A stretch of DNA of 64,000 bases from VRUE01 sp963717375. GTDB taxonomy: Bacteria; Actinomycetota; Thermoleophilia; Solirubrobacterales; 70-9. The position numbers and the translations under genes were made by a program. How positions within the stretch are numbered: the first letter of the stretch is position 1; each line of letters starts with the position of its first letter. The notes under the pieces were generated by a model that made no database searches, was not told where the DNA came from, and saw only the letters and a program-made list of their open reading frames with translations. The DNA lies in assembly GCA_963717375.1 (NCBI GenBank), contig OY970329.1:1488001-1552000 (forward strand). Direction: 5' to 3'. Shown here piece by piece: positions 42,143 to 51,334 of the stretch.

Positions 42143-43654
42143 TCAAGCCTCGGAGTAAGCCGGCTCGCGCTCGGACTCGCCGGCGGGCTGCTGAGCGTGT
42201 TCGGCCATCTCCTCGGGCGAGGGCATCGGCACTTCGCGCAGAACGGTGACTGCCACCACCACGGCGATGGCGACGAGGATCGCGCCGATCACGTAGGCGA
42301 GGTGGTAGCCGGAGTTGAGCGCGGCCAGTTGGCCGGCGCCATCGGCGAGCTTGTTGTCGGTGCGCTGTGCGGCAAGCGTCGCCAGCACGGCGAGGCCGAT
42401 CGCGCCGCCCACCTGCATGCTGGTGCTGACCACGCCGGAGGCCAGCCCCGAGTCCTCGGGTGTCGCGCCCGACATCGCCAGGGTCATCAGCGAGGGGAAG
42501 GAGGTGCCAACCCCGAGCCCGACCAGCAGCAGCGGCGCCAGCAGGTCAGTGAGGTAGTTGCCCTCGACCGGGGTGCGAGCGAAGAGCAGCAGACCGATGC
42601 CGACCATGATCACGCCCGGGATCAGCGTCGTCCGCGGCCCGAAGCGCATGATCAGCTTTTCCGAGAAGCCGAGCGACATCGTCCCCATCACGACCGTCGT
42701 CGGCAGGAAGGCGAGGCCGACCTGGAGCGCGTCGTAGCCGAGCACGCGCTGCAGGTAGAGGGCGCCGAGGAAGAACATGCCGAACATGCCGGCGACGAGG
42801 AAGGCCTGGATCAGGTTGGCGCCGACCACGTTGCGCGAGTGGAAGAGTCGCAGCGGCATCAGCGGGTTCTCGATCCTTGCCTGACGAGAAATGAAGATCG
42901 CGCCGAGAGCGAAGGAGACGGCGAAGAGGATCAGAGTCTGCGCAGAGCCCCAGCCGTGCTCGCTGACGCCGAGGATCGCGTAGACGCCGATCATCAGCGA
43001 GCTGGTGATCAGGGCCGCGCCGGGGATGTCGGCGCCTGCCTTGAAGCCGAGGCCGGGCCTGTCCTCGACCAGGCGCGTCGCCCCGTAGGCGGTGGCGATG
43101 CCAATCGGCAGGTTGATCACGAAGATCCAGTGCCAGCTGATCGCTTGGGTCAGGATGCCGCCGAGGAGCAGGCCGATCGAGCCGCCCGCCGAGGCGACGA
43201 AGCCATAGACGCCGATCGCTTTCGCCTGCTCGCGCGGCTCGGGGAACATCGTCACGATCATGCCGAGGATCACCGCCGAGGCAAGCGCGCCGCCGACGCC
43301 GGCGAGGAAGCGGCCGCCGATCAGCATCGCCTGGTTCTCGGCGACAGCGCAGAGCAGCGAGGCGGCGACGAAGACCGCGAGGCCGATCAGGAACATGCGC
43401 CGCTGGCCAAGCAGGTCGCCGAGGCGGCCGGCCAGCAGCAGCAGGCCACCGAAGGGGATCAGGTAGGCGTTGACGACCCAGGCGAGGCCGCTCTGCGAGA
43501 AGCCGAGGCTGTCCTGAATCGTCGGCAGGGCGACGTTGACGATCGTCACGTCGAGGACGATCATCAGCATCCCCGCGCAGAGGACGTAGAGCGCCAGCCA
43601 GCGCGAGCGGTCGGTATGCGTTCCTGCGGTTGTGGTTGCTGCCTCGGCGGTCAC
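42143..43654 (-). CDS. MFS drug exporter, DHA2/EmrB-QacA type (14 TM)
   Basis: A 503-residue exporter. The early LDVTIVNVALPTIQDSLGFSQSGLAWVVNAYLI segment is the DHA2 signature, followed by GRLGDLLGQRRMFLIGL (motif A) and LGGILTQAISWHWIFVINLPIG. About 14 helices run to residue 475, and an acidic tail follows. It would pump out drugs with the proton gradient. The divergent HxlR regulator next to it very probably controls it. A GGAGGT ribosome site lies upstream of the ATG at 43654. Confidence 0.9.
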   Translation of the reverse strand: MTAEAATTTAGTHTDRSRWLALYVLCAGMLMIVLDVTIVNVALPTIQDSLGFSQSGLAWVVNAYLIPFGGLLLLAGRLGDLLGQRRMFLIGLAVFVAASLLCAVAENQAMLIGGRFLAGVGGALASAVILGMIVTMFPEPREQAKAIGVYGFVASAGGSIGLLLGGILTQAISWHWIFVINLPIGIATAYGATRLVEDRPGLGFKAGADIPGAALITSSLMIGVYAILGVSEHGWGSAQTLILFAVSFALGAIFISRQARIENPLMPLRLFHSRNVVGANLIQAFLVAGMFGMFFLGALYLQRVLGYDALQVGLAFLPTTVVMGTMSLGFSEKLIMRFGPRTTLIPGVIMVGIGLLLFARTPVEGNYLTDLLAPLLLVGLGVGTSFPSLMTLAMSGATPEDSGLASGVVSTSMQVGGAIGLAVLATLAAQRTDNKLADGAGQLAALNSGYHLAYVIGAILVAIAVVVAVTVLREVPMPSPEEMAEHAQQPAGESEREPAYSEA

Positions 43655-43715
43655 GGGGACCTCCTTCTCGTCGCTTGCCTGTACTCGGGGCTACCCTAGC
43701 AAATAGTTCATAAAC

Positions 43716-43731
43716 GCAACTACTTGGTTGC
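43716..43731. promoter_or_regulatory. inverted repeat, probable HxlR operator
   Basis: GCAAC (43716-43720), loop TACTTG, GTTGC (43727-43731), inside an AT-rich 108-base gap between the divergent exporter and HxlR genes. HxlR proteins bind such short palindromes as dimers. Confidence 0.5.
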
Positions 43732-43762
43732 AAATTTGAATCAATCGGCATAGACTCCTGGT

Positions 43763-44461
43763 ATGGCGGCGAAGCGCTCATACGGAGAGGCGTGTCGATT
43801 TGCCCACGCCCTGGACCTGGTCGGCGAGCGCTGGGCCCTGCTGGTCGTACGTGAGTTGCTGCTCGGTCCGAAGCGCTTCACGGACCTCCGCGCCGGCCTG
43901 CCGCACGCCAGCTCGAACATCCTTTCCGAGCGGCTGCGCGACCTCGAGCAGGGCGCTGTCATACAGCGTCGCAAATTGCCACCGCCGGCGGCCTCCTGGG
44001 TCTACGAGCTGACCGAGTGGGGCCGTGAGCTGGAGCCGATCGTGACCAAGCTCGGCGCCTGGGGCGCCCGCTCGCCCTTCCCGCCCGATTCGCAGGAGAT
44101 CGGCCCCGACTCGATCGTCCTCGCCCTGCGCTCGCTCTTCGACGCCGAGGCCGCCCGCGACCTGAGCGCGACCTACCAGCTGAAGATCGGCGAGGCGCGA
44201 TTCCGGGTCGGGATCGCAAATGGAGAGCTCGATCTCGACCGTGGCGCCGCGTCCGAGCCCACCGCGTCGATCGAGGTCCCCGACGCCCCGACCCTCGCCG
44301 CCGTCCTCACCGGCGAGCTGCCGCTCGACGAGGCACTCGATTCGGGCGCGGCCCAGATCGAGGGCGGCAAACAGGCCGCCAAGCGCTTCCTCCGCCTCTT
44401 CCCGATGCCTGAGCCGTGCGAGTGCGCGGGCGTTGAGGCCGGCGCACTCCAAGCCGTCTAA
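43763..44461 (+). CDS. HxlR-family regulator with C-terminal SCP2-like domain
   Basis: A 232-residue regulator. Residues about 5-100 are the HxlR winged helix (CRFAHALDLVGERWALLVVRELLLGPKRFTDLRAGLPHASSNILSERLRDLEQGAVIQRR). Residues about 125-215 resemble a sterol-carrier/SCP2-type domain (LSATYQLKIGEARFRVGIANGELDL, ASIEVPDAPTLAAVLTGELPLDEALDSGAAQIEGG), which could sense a hydrophobic ligand. It is divergent from the MFS exporter. The stop overlaps dnaE2 by 4 bases (CTAA). Confidence 0.85.
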   Translation: MAAKRSYGEACRFAHALDLVGERWALLVVRELLLGPKRFTDLRAGLPHASSNILSERLRDLEQGAVIQRRKLPPPAASWVYELTEWGRELEPIVTKLGAWGARSPFPPDSQEIGPDSIVLALRSLFDAEAARDLSATYQLKIGEARFRVGIANGELDLDRGAASEPTASIEVPDAPTLAAVLTGELPLDEALDSGAAQIEGGKQAAKRFLRLFPMPEPCECAGVEAGALQAV

Positions 44462-47400
44462 CGGCGTCCCCAGCTGTGGGCAGTCGGGGCGGCGGCGCGC
44501 AGCTCGGCAACGGCTAGCTCGCGTAGGCGCCGGCGCTGCTTGCCGCGCGCGCGTGGCGCGGCACGGGCCGAGGGGCGTTGGCCGCCGCTCCCCTCACCAT
44601 CGCGCCCGCGCCGGGCCGAGGCCTTCGGGATGCCCAACTCGACCACTTCCGAGACGACGATGTTGGTGGTGCCTTCGTGGCGCTCGAGCCTGCCCACGGC
44701 GCGGACCAGGGGCGCCGCGCGGACGGCAGCGCGGCAGCGCTCGTAGACGGCCTTCGGCACGACCAGGTTGACGGTGCCGTGCTCGTCCTCGAGCAGCATG
44801 AAGACGATGCCCTTGGCGGTCCCTGGGCGCTGGCGGGCGACGACCATGCCGGCCACCGTGACCGTGTCGCCGTTCTCGGCCTTCTCCAGGTCGATGCTGC
44901 GCAGGATCCCGGCGTCGAGGTCCTCGCGCATCAGCCCCATCGGGTGCTCGTTCAGCGTCATCCCGATCGAGCGGTAGTCGGCGATTGTCCGCTGCCACTC
45001 GTCGAGCGGCTCCAGCTCAGGCGCCCGCGGCGGCTCCAGCGGCAGCGCCATCTGCACGTCCTCCCCATGTCGCACCCCAGTGCCGGCACCGCCTGCTTCC
45101 CAGAGCGCCTCCCTTCTGCCGCTGCCCGCAACCGGAATCCAGGCTTCTTCGCCGACGAGATCGTCGAGGGCGCCGGCCCAGGCGAGGCGCTCGAGACCGT
45201 CGCGACCCGCCCCCGAACGCGAGGCGAGGTCGGCGATCCCGGCGTAGTCGCCGCTGCGCTCGCGACCGGCGACCAGGCTCTCCATCTCCTCCCCGCGCAC
45301 GCCCTTGACGTAGCCGAGGCCGACCCGCACGGTCAGCTCGCCTTCGATCCGCTCGACGTGGCAGAGGACGCGGCTGCGGTTGGCTTCGGGGCCGGCCAGG
45401 CTCACTCCCCTGCGCTGCGCCTCGTGGACGAGGGCATCGGGCGGGTAGAAGCCCATCGGCTGCTCGTTGAGCAGGGCGCAGAGGAACTCCTCTGGGCGGT
45501 GGACCCGCAGCCAGGCCGACTGGTAGGCGAGCAGGCCGAAGGCGGCCGAGTGCGCCTTGGGGAAGCCGAAGCCGGAGAAGCCCTGGATCTGGCCCCAGAC
45601 CTTCTCCGCCACCGCCTCGGTCACTCCCCTCTCACCGGCCCCGGCAATGAAGTCCCGGTGGTGGTTCTCGATCTCCTCCGCGGAGCGCTTGCGGCTCATC
45701 GCCCGCCGCAGCGAGTCGGCCTGGGCGGCGCTGAAGCCGGCCAGCGCGATCGCCACTTCGATCACCTGCTCCTGGAAGACGATCGTGCCGAGCGTGTATT
45801 TCAGGACGTCTTTCAGCAGCGGGTGCTCGTAGGGGATCTCGAAGCCCTCGGGGTCCTCGCGCCGTCGCTTCAGCCGCTCTATATATGGATGCACGGCGCC
45901 GCCCTGGATCGGTCCGGGCCTGACGAGGGCGACCTGCACGGTGAGGTCGTCGAGGTTTTCCGGCCGAGTGCGGGGCAGCATCGACATCTGGGCGCGGCTC
46001 TCGATCTGGAAGACGCCGGTCGTCTCGGCAGCGCGGATCGACTCGAAGGTCTTGGGATCGTCGAAGGGGATGCGCGAGAGGTCGAGCGACTCTCGCCGCG
46101 TCTCCCCCACTTCCTCGACGCAGCGCTCGACCGCGGAGAGCATGCCGAGGCCGAGCAGGTCGATCTTGAGGAAGCCGGCGTCGTTGCAGGAGTCCTTGTC
46201 CCACTGGACGATCTGCCGCCCCTCCATCGCCGCCGGCACGACCGGGCAGACGTCGATCAGCGGCCGGGTCGAGATCACCATCCCGCCCGGGTGCTGGGAG
46301 ACGTGGCGGGGCAGGCCCATCGCCTCCGGGCAGAGCTCGAGCAGCTTCCGCCAGCGCGGCGTCGTCGCCCGCTCCGGCCCGATCGCGGCGACGACGTCCT
46401 TCTCGATGTCCCCCTTGCGCTCGTGGAAACCGACCATCCCCGCGACTTTGTCGATCTCTTTCTGAGGTAGGCCGAGCGCCTTGCCGAGGTCGCGCACGGC
46501 GCCGCGCGGGCGGTAGGTGGGGAAGGCGGCGACCAGGGCCGAGTGCTCCGCCCCGTAGCGCTCGTGCACCCGCGGGATCAACACCTCGCGGATGTCGCGG
46601 GGGAAGTCGAGGTCGATGTCGGGCATCGTCGCCGCCACCTGCTTGCCGACCTCCTCGTTGAGGAAGCGGCTGGAGTTGAGGTCGTTGGCGACCGGGTCGA
46701 TGTGGGAGAGCCCGGTGAGATAACAGACGACCGAGCTGACGCTGGAGCCGCGGCCACGGCCGGGCGGCATGACCGAGCGGGCCGAGCCTCGTCCCCGCAC
46801 CTCCTCGGCAACTTCGCGGGCGAGCACCAGCAGGTCGTGGTGGAGCAGGAAGAAACCGGAGAGGCCGAGGGCGCGGATCGTCGCGAGCTCTTTCTCCAGG
46901 TCCGCTTCGGCCTTGCGCCGGTGCGACGAACCGGCGTATCGCTCGGCCAGCAGCGCCCGGCAGAGCTCGGCCAGTTTGCGGTCGACCCCCGGCTCCCCTT
47001 CGCGCGGGTAGCGGTAGCCGAGCTCCCGGCCGAGGTCGAACTCGAGCCGCTCAGCCACCCGCAGGGTCTCGGTGACGGCGTTCGGGTGCTCGGCGAAGCG
47101 CGCCGCCATCCTCCGTGGCGAGCCCAGCACCGAGCTTCGGTTCCCCCGGCGCAGCGACTCCGACTCCTCCAGCGTCATCCCCTGACGGATCGCGACGAAG
47201 GCATCCTGCAGGTGGGCGCGATGCTTGGCGTGAGAGTGGACGTTGCCGGTGGCGACGGTGGCGATGCCCAGCCGCTCGGCGAGCCCGGCAAGCCAGCGGT
47301 TGCGGCTGCGGTCCCGCCGCCAGTAGGGCCGCTGCAACTCGATTCGGAAGCGGTCCGGCCCGAAGGCGCCGCGCAGCCTGCGGGCGGCGGCCGCTGCCGC

Positions 47401-47847
47401 CGCGGCGTCACCCCGCTCCCAAGCGGCGGCGACCATTCCCGCGCCCGCGCACCCCGAGAGGCAGACCAGGCCCTCCGCATGTTCCTCCAGTTGCTCCAGC
47501 GTCACCGACGGTTGCCCGGCGCTCCGCTGCGAGCTGTCGCGCGTGTGGGAGTGGGCGGCCGTGAGCAGGCGGCAGAGGTTGCGGTAGCCAGTCACGTCCT
47601 CGACCAGGAGGGTGAGGTGTGCGCTTCCCACCGTCATCTCGGCGCCGGTGATCGCCCGGATCGGGAGCGCCTTGCAGGCGTCGACGAGCTCCATCGAGCC
47701 CCAGATCCCGTCGTGGTCGGTCAAGGCGAACGCCGAGTAGCCCAGGTCCGCCGCGGCCCTCGCCAGCTCAGCCGGGGTCGAGGCCCCGTCGAGGAAGGAG
47801 AAAGCCGAATGAGCGTGCAGCTCGACGTACGGGGCCGCGCTTGCCAT
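44458..47847 (-). CDS. dnaE2: error-prone DNA polymerase III alpha subunit DnaE2
   Basis: A 1129-residue C-family polymerase. The PHP domain starts at residue 7 (VELHAHSAFSFLDGASTPAEL; FALTDHDGIWG). The catalytic palm contains PDIDLDFPRDIREVLI, and RGRGSSVSSVVCYLTGLSHIDP lies before it. The C-terminal part has an OB-fold (VTVAGMVVARQRPGTAKGIVFMLLEDEHG). DnaE2 lacks a proofreading partner and copies damaged DNA with ImuB. The start ATG overlaps the DUF6504 stop by one base. Last gene of the imuB-DUF6504-dnaE2 operon, controlled by the LexA box at 49.1 kb. Confidence 0.95.
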   Translation of the reverse strand: MASAAPYVELHAHSAFSFLDGASTPAELARAAADLGYSAFALTDHDGIWGSMELVDACKALPIRAITGAEMTVGSAHLTLLVEDVTGYRNLCRLLTAAHSHTRDSSQRSAGQPSVTLEQLEEHAEGLVCLSGCAGAGMVAAAWERGDAAAAAAAARRLRGAFGPDRFRIELQRPYWRRDRSRNRWLAGLAERLGIATVATGNVHSHAKHRAHLQDAFVAIRQGMTLEESESLRRGNRSSVLGSPRRMAARFAEHPNAVTETLRVAERLEFDLGRELGYRYPREGEPGVDRKLAELCRALLAERYAGSSHRRKAEADLEKELATIRALGLSGFFLLHHDLLVLAREVAEEVRGRGSARSVMPPGRGRGSSVSSVVCYLTGLSHIDPVANDLNSSRFLNEEVGKQVAATMPDIDLDFPRDIREVLIPRVHERYGAEHSALVAAFPTYRPRGAVRDLGKALGLPQKEIDKVAGMVGFHERKGDIEKDVVAAIGPERATTPRWRKLLELCPEAMGLPRHVSQHPGGMVISTRPLIDVCPVVPAAMEGRQIVQWDKDSCNDAGFLKIDLLGLGMLSAVERCVEEVGETRRESLDLSRIPFDDPKTFESIRAAETTGVFQIESRAQMSMLPRTRPENLDDLTVQVALVRPGPIQGGAVHPYIERLKRRREDPEGFEIPYEHPLLKDVLKYTLGTIVFQEQVIEVAIALAGFSAAQADSLRRAMSRKRSAEEIENHHRDFIAGAGERGVTEAVAEKVWGQIQGFSGFGFPKAHSAAFGLLAYQSAWLRVHRPEEFLCALLNEQPMGFYPPDALVHEAQRRGVSLAGPEANRSRVLCHVERIEGELTVRVGLGYVKGVRGEEMESLVAGRERSGDYAGIADLASRSGAGRDGLERLAWAGALDDLVGEEAWIPVAGSGRREALWEAGGAGTGVRHGEDVQMALPLEPPRAPELEPLDEWQRTIADYRSIGMTLNEHPMGLMREDLDAGILRSIDLEKAENGDTVTVAGMVVARQRPGTAKGIVFMLLEDEHGTVNLVVPKAVYERCRAAVRAAPLVRAVGRLERHEGTTNIVVSEVVELGIPKASARRGRDGEGSGGQRPSARAAPRARGKQRRRLRELAVAELRAAAPTAHSWGRR

Positions 47848-48095
47848 CAGCCCCGCTGCCGATACCAGCGCCTGCTGACGATGCTGCGGAAGACAACGAG
47901 GTTGCGCCCGTCGGCAAGGGCCAGCTCGAAGTAGTGCCGGCCGAGCGGATGCCGCGTCCACCAGCGATCCTCGACCACCCACTCCTCCCGCAACGCCTCG
48001 ACCGTGACGCCGTCGACGGAGGTCGGCTCCCCGGCCTGGTTGGCCTCGACCTTCACCGGGCGGGGCACGTACAACCGCCGCAGACCGGGGCTCAT
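47847..48095 (-). CDS. DUF6504 protein of the ImuB-DnaE2 mutasome
   Basis: An 82-residue protein: LRRLYVPRPVKVEANQAGEPTSVDGVTVEALREEWVVEDRWWTRHPLGRHYFELALADGRNLVVFRSIVSRRWYRQRG. This is the DUF6504 pattern, which recurs between imuB and dnaE2 in actinobacteria; the role is unknown, perhaps structural in the mutasome. It overlaps imuB upstream by 4 bases and dnaE2 downstream by 1 base, so all three are made together. Confidence 0.85.
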   Translation of the reverse strand: MSPGLRRLYVPRPVKVEANQAGEPTSVDGVTVEALREEWVVEDRWWTRHPLGRHYFELALADGRNLVVFRSIVSRRWYRQRG

Positions 48096-49105
48096 CGGTC
48101 CGGGCTGGGCGCGAGCATCGCCCAGCGCTCGGGGAAGCGCGAGGCGGAATCGAGCGGCACAATGGTGAGCAGGGAGTCGCCGCCCTGGGTGGCGCGAACC
48201 TCGCGGATCGCCTCGCCGAGGCGCCGTCGCCGGTGCTCCTCGCCGCGCAGCGAAAGCTCAAGCTGATCGCCGACGGGCGGGCCGAGGCCAAGCGCCCGCA
48301 GGCGCAGGGAGACGACCGGCCCGGGGAGAGCCTCCAGTCGCGGCCCGAGCACCGCGCGCAGGGTCCGAGCCGAGGCGGTCGGCCGCCCCAGTCCCTGATC
48401 GACGCTCCAGCTGCCGCCGCCGCAGAGCACGGCGCCAAGGCGCAGGCCCAGCAGCGTTCTCCCTTTGCGTTGCGGCGCGGCGATCAGCCGAACGATGAGG
48501 AGCCTGAGGGCGTGGTCGAGCTGTCCCCCGGCCGCTCCTTCCGGCAGCTCGACCTCCTCGGCCAACTCCTCGTGCGGCCGTCGCGGGCGCAGCGGCGAGT
48601 CCTCGCCGCGGGCGAGGCGCAGCGCCAGTAAGCCGGGCGGGCCGAAGCGGTCGGCGACCCGGTCGGTCGCCAGCGCCGCGAGCGCCCCCAGCGTCTCGAT
48701 CCCCAGCCGCCGCAGCGTCTCGATCAGGCTCCCCGCCTCGCGCGGCGGCAGGTCGAGCCTGCCGGCCAGCGTCGAGACGGGGAGGCCTGCCAGGAAGTCG
48801 CCTGCGGCGAGCGGCGGGACGATCGTCTCCCGTTGCGCGGCGGCGTGGGCGGCGAAGCGGGTGGGCGCAACCCCGATCCGCACCTCTGACTCCACCGCCC
48901 GCCGCGCCGCCACCAGCACCCCGGCTCTCTCGCCCCCGTAGAGCCCACGCAGCCCATCGAGGGTGAAGAACGCCTCCCCGGCCCGCTCCGACTCGACCGC
49001 CGCGCCGATCCTCTCTAGTCGGCGCAACAGTCGCTCGGTCAGCTCGCCGGCCCCAACCGGGTCGGCGAGCGCGGGCTCAGGGATCAGGACACAAGCAACC
49101 TCCAT
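48092..49105 (-). CDS. imuB: ImuB, Y-family polymerase-like mutasome protein
   Basis: A 337-residue protein, shorter than classical Y-family polymerases. It has the little-finger and thumb-like parts (LAGLPVSTLAGRLDLPPREAGSLIETLRRLGIETLGALAAL) but the catalytic acid pair is not visible, as in ImuB, which acts as the hub joining DnaE2 to the clamp. The usual ImuA (RecA-like) gene is absent from this operon. The ATG at 49105 is only 2 bases from a LexA box, and no ribosome site is seen, so the transcript is probably nearly leaderless. Confidence 0.85.
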   Translation of the reverse strand: MEVACVLIPEPALADPVGAGELTERLLRRLERIGAAVESERAGEAFFTLDGLRGLYGGERAGVLVAARRAVESEVRIGVAPTRFAAHAAAQRETIVPPLAAGDFLAGLPVSTLAGRLDLPPREAGSLIETLRRLGIETLGALAALATDRVADRFGPPGLLALRLARGEDSPLRPRRPHEELAEEVELPEGAAGGQLDHALRLLIVRLIAAPQRKGRTLLGLRLGAVLCGGGSWSVDQGLGRPTASARTLRAVLGPRLEALPGPVVSLRLRALGLGPPVGDQLELSLRGEEHRRRRLGEAIREVRATQGGDSLLTIVPLDSASRFPERWAMLAPSPDR

Positions 49106-49106
49106 A

Positions 49107-49120
49107 CGAACATATGTTCG
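49107..49120 (-). promoter_or_regulatory. LexA (SOS) box of the imuB operon
   Basis: CGAACATATGTTCG is a perfect 14-base palindrome, extending to 18 bases with the flanking TA/TA (49105-49122), and matches the actinobacterial LexA consensus CGAAC-N4-GTTCG. It lies directly in front of the imuB start, where bound LexA would block RNA polymerase. A further CGAAC half-site is just upstream (49130-49134). Confidence 0.85.
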
Positions 49121-49182
49121 TATATGACGCGAACATAATCAAGGCCTATTGAGGGCCTTTGCGTGAATCCACGCGAGATGCG

Positions 49183-49788
49183 TCAAAGCCAGGCGCAAAC
49201 GGCTTCGAGCTCCTCCGCGTCCGGGCTCTCGCCTTCTGCGGCTCGCCTCGCCGCCAGGGAGACCATTGCCGCAACCGCGACCCACTCGGCCGTCGGGAAT
49301 GGCGGTGGCGAGTCATTACCTGCCTCGCGCACCTCCTGCAGTGCTGCCGCGAGGCGGTCGATCGCCGCGTGCTGGAGCCGCGCCCCCTGCTCTCCTACGG
49401 CGAGGATCTCCAGCGTAAGCAGCCTCGCCGTGGGCAGATCGGCAGCGAGCAAAGCCGCAGCGGTGCGGATTCCCAGCGGCGCCCGCTCCGCCACATCCCG
49501 CTCAGCAGCACAAGCTCGCTCGATCGCCTCGAGCAAGCGCCCGAACAGTTCCTCGAAACTGACGAGCATGCAGTCGTGCCTGTCTTTGAACTGTCTGTAG
49601 AAGCTGGCGGTGGAGACGCCGGCCCGCCGCACGATGCCGGTGACCGACGTCGCGGCATAGCCCCCGGCCGCGCACTCCTCGGCCATCGCCGCGATCAGCC
49701 GTTCGCGCTGGTTGCGCTCGACCAACTCGGGGGGCAGTCCGTGGGGACCCGGTGGCAGCCGCCGGGCCTGTGCATTGCGCTCCTCCAT
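49183..49788 (-). CDS. TetR-family transcriptional regulator
   Basis: A 201-residue TetR regulator. The helix-turn-helix (about 24-70) reads RLIAAMAEECAAGGYAATSVTGIVRRAGVSTASFYRQFKDRHDCMLVSF. The helical ligand domain follows. The ligand is unknown. It is divergent from the secreted PPC-domain gene with a 60-base gap. It may control that gene or lie on its own. Confidence 0.85.
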   Translation of the reverse strand: MEERNAQARRLPPGPHGLPPELVERNQRERLIAAMAEECAAGGYAATSVTGIVRRAGVSTASFYRQFKDRHDCMLVSFEELFGRLLEAIERACAAERDVAERAPLGIRTAAALLAADLPTARLLTLEILAVGEQGARLQHAAIDRLAAALQEVREAGNDSPPPFPTAEWVAVAAMVSLAARRAAEGESPDAEELEAVCAWL

Positions 49789-49848
49789 ACTGAGAGGATA
49801 GAGTTAGTTCCCAAAGGTAGGGTGAATTTTCAAGAGGAAGGTGGGCCG

Positions 49849-50547
49849 ATGCCGCGAAAAGCGACCCTCGTCATCTTGCTGGTGACCATGCTGGCCCTGG
49901 GCGCCGCCAACGCAGGGGCGGACCCGTACGAGCCAAACAACTCAACGCTCGAAGCAGCCGGCCCTCTCGTCGCGAATCAGGGCTACACAGCCGACCTCTC
50001 ACCCGGGGAGGACCGGGATTTCTACTTCCTCCATGTGACCTCGCGTGCCGCCGCAACGGTTGAGTTGAGCGTGGCGAACACGGGGGGAGGTGCGCTCGGC
50101 TCTGACATCGACGTAGCGATCCTCGACGCATCGGCGACTCCGCTTAGCGCCCAGGCCTTCATTCGTGAGGGTGAAACGAGAACCGTGCAGGCCACATTGG
50201 ACCCAGGCAAGTACTACGTCGAAGTCGCCTCGAACGGGAACTCCGGTGATACATATCTGCTCAGCCCTGGTGGCGGGGATGGAGCATTCGGACCGTACGC
50301 ACAGATCGCCGCGAGGTGTGCCCAGGCAAGCGATCGCCTCGCCGCGGCAAAGGCCGGCCTGCGCGAGGCGGAAGGAAGGCTTCAACGCGCCGTCGCCCGG
50401 CGGCGGCGCAGTCGCTACGCGGGACCCGAAGCCCATAAGCACGCGCGTCTCGCCCAGGCCCGAGCGCGCTCCCAGGTCAACTCCGCGCGACGTAAGCTTC
50501 GAGTCGCCACGAGCTCCCTCACTCCTTGGTGCTCAATCCCCCAGTAG
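49849..50547 (+). CDS. secreted PPC-domain (bacterial pre-peptidase C-terminal) protein
   Basis: A 232-residue exported protein. ATG 49849 with AGAGGAAG upstream gives a signal peptide (about 1-24, ending ANAGA). Residues about 25-140 are a PPC-like beta domain: DPYEPNNSTLEAAGPLVANQGYTADLSPGEDRDFYFLHV ... LDPGKYYVEVASNGNSGDTYLL. The last 70 residues form a basic coiled helix (RLAAAKAGLREAEGRLQRAVARRRRSRY). PPC domains normally sit on secreted proteases; here it stands alone with a charged helix. Confidence 0.75.
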   Translation: MPRKATLVILLVTMLALGAANAGADPYEPNNSTLEAAGPLVANQGYTADLSPGEDRDFYFLHVTSRAAATVELSVANTGGGALGSDIDVAILDASATPLSAQAFIREGETRTVQATLDPGKYYVEVASNGNSGDTYLLSPGGGDGAFGPYAQIAARCAQASDRLAAAKAGLREAEGRLQRAVARRRRSRYAGPEAHKHARLAQARARSQVNSARRKLRVATSSLTPWCSIPQ

Positions 50548-50563
50548 CTGGTCAACGCGGGGT

Positions 50564-51334
50564 TCAGCGCACCCGGCAGCCGCGGACCAAGGTCGAGCTG
50601 AGAGTGCGACCGTCGTCGAAGGTCATCGAGGCATGGGCGAAGGGAAAGGCGGCGAGGGTGAAACCGGCGGGAGCCGCGCAGCCGGCGCTCAGATAGGAAT
50701 GGCGCTGCCCGCGCGAGACGTAGCGACGCTGCAGCTGGAGGTAGATGGTCTTGAGATAGCCATTGCGGTTGATGGCCGCGGGCAGCGTCGCTTCAATCAC
50801 GGTGCCGAAGGGGCCGGCGGACTGGCTGATGTGGAAGACGACGATCCTCGTGATCGGGACCGGCGCTCGCTGGAAGATGTGAGCGAGGATCACCCGGTGA
50901 CCATCGACGGCGCCGTTGAAGAGGAGTATTTCCGCGCGCATCAGGAAAGGGGGCTGTTCGGGCAGGGACGTAATCGCGGTGAGACCGCCTGCTCCGACCA
51001 GCGCGGGGGCGCAGCCCGCAAGCGCCTCGGCGGTCGAAGCAAGCCTGATCTGGGCCTCGGAGCAGACGGGCAGGCCGCGGGTGTCGAGTTGCCCGGCCCG
51101 GTTGAGGGCGATCCTGATCTTGCGCAGGGCCGGCGGATCCTGTCGCGCGGCCGCCCGGATCGTCCCTTCGATCCGCACCGCAATCGGCGCGAGAGAGTCT
51201 CGCGGCAGGGCGCGGGGCATGACGCCACCGTCGAAGCGGACGAAGAGATCGCCCTTCTGAGAGAGCTCGGCCGAAGCGGTACTGACACTGAGGACGGCGA
51301 CGCACAGCGATGCCAGCAACGCCACACGCCTCAA
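50564..51334 (-). CDS. secreted protein, export-operon family A (last gene)
   Basis: A 256-residue exported protein. TTG 51334 overlaps the upstream lipoprotein stop (TTGA) and opens a signal peptide (LRRVALLASLCVAVLSVSTASA). The body has the motif set IRIALNRAGQLDTRGLPVCSEAQI ... GCAPALVGAGGLTAI, and the end LQRRYVSRGQRHSYLSAGCAAPAGFTLAAFPFAHASMTFDDGRTLSSTLVRGC. Cysteines are evenly spaced and probably form disulfides. It is a paralogue of the gene at 52050-52835. Function unknown; the family seems largely confined to this bacterial group (from memory, not searched). Confidence 0.75.
   Translation of the reverse strand: MRRVALLASLCVAVLSVSTASAELSQKGDLFVRFDGGVMPRALPRDSLAPIAVRIEGTIRAAARQDPPALRKIRIALNRAGQLDTRGLPVCSEAQIRLASTAEALAGCAPALVGAGGLTAITSLPEQPPFLMRAEILLFNGAVDGHRVILAHIFQRAPVPITRIVVFHISQSAGPFGTVIEATLPAAINRNGYLKTIYLQLQRRYVSRGQRHSYLSAGCAAPAGFTLAAFPFAHASMTFDDGRTLSSTLVRGCRVR

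Noticed and set aside
44578..46470. 630-residue plus-strand reading frame
   Set aside because: Antisense to dnaE2, which has full domain support. Long antisense frames are expected at this base composition.
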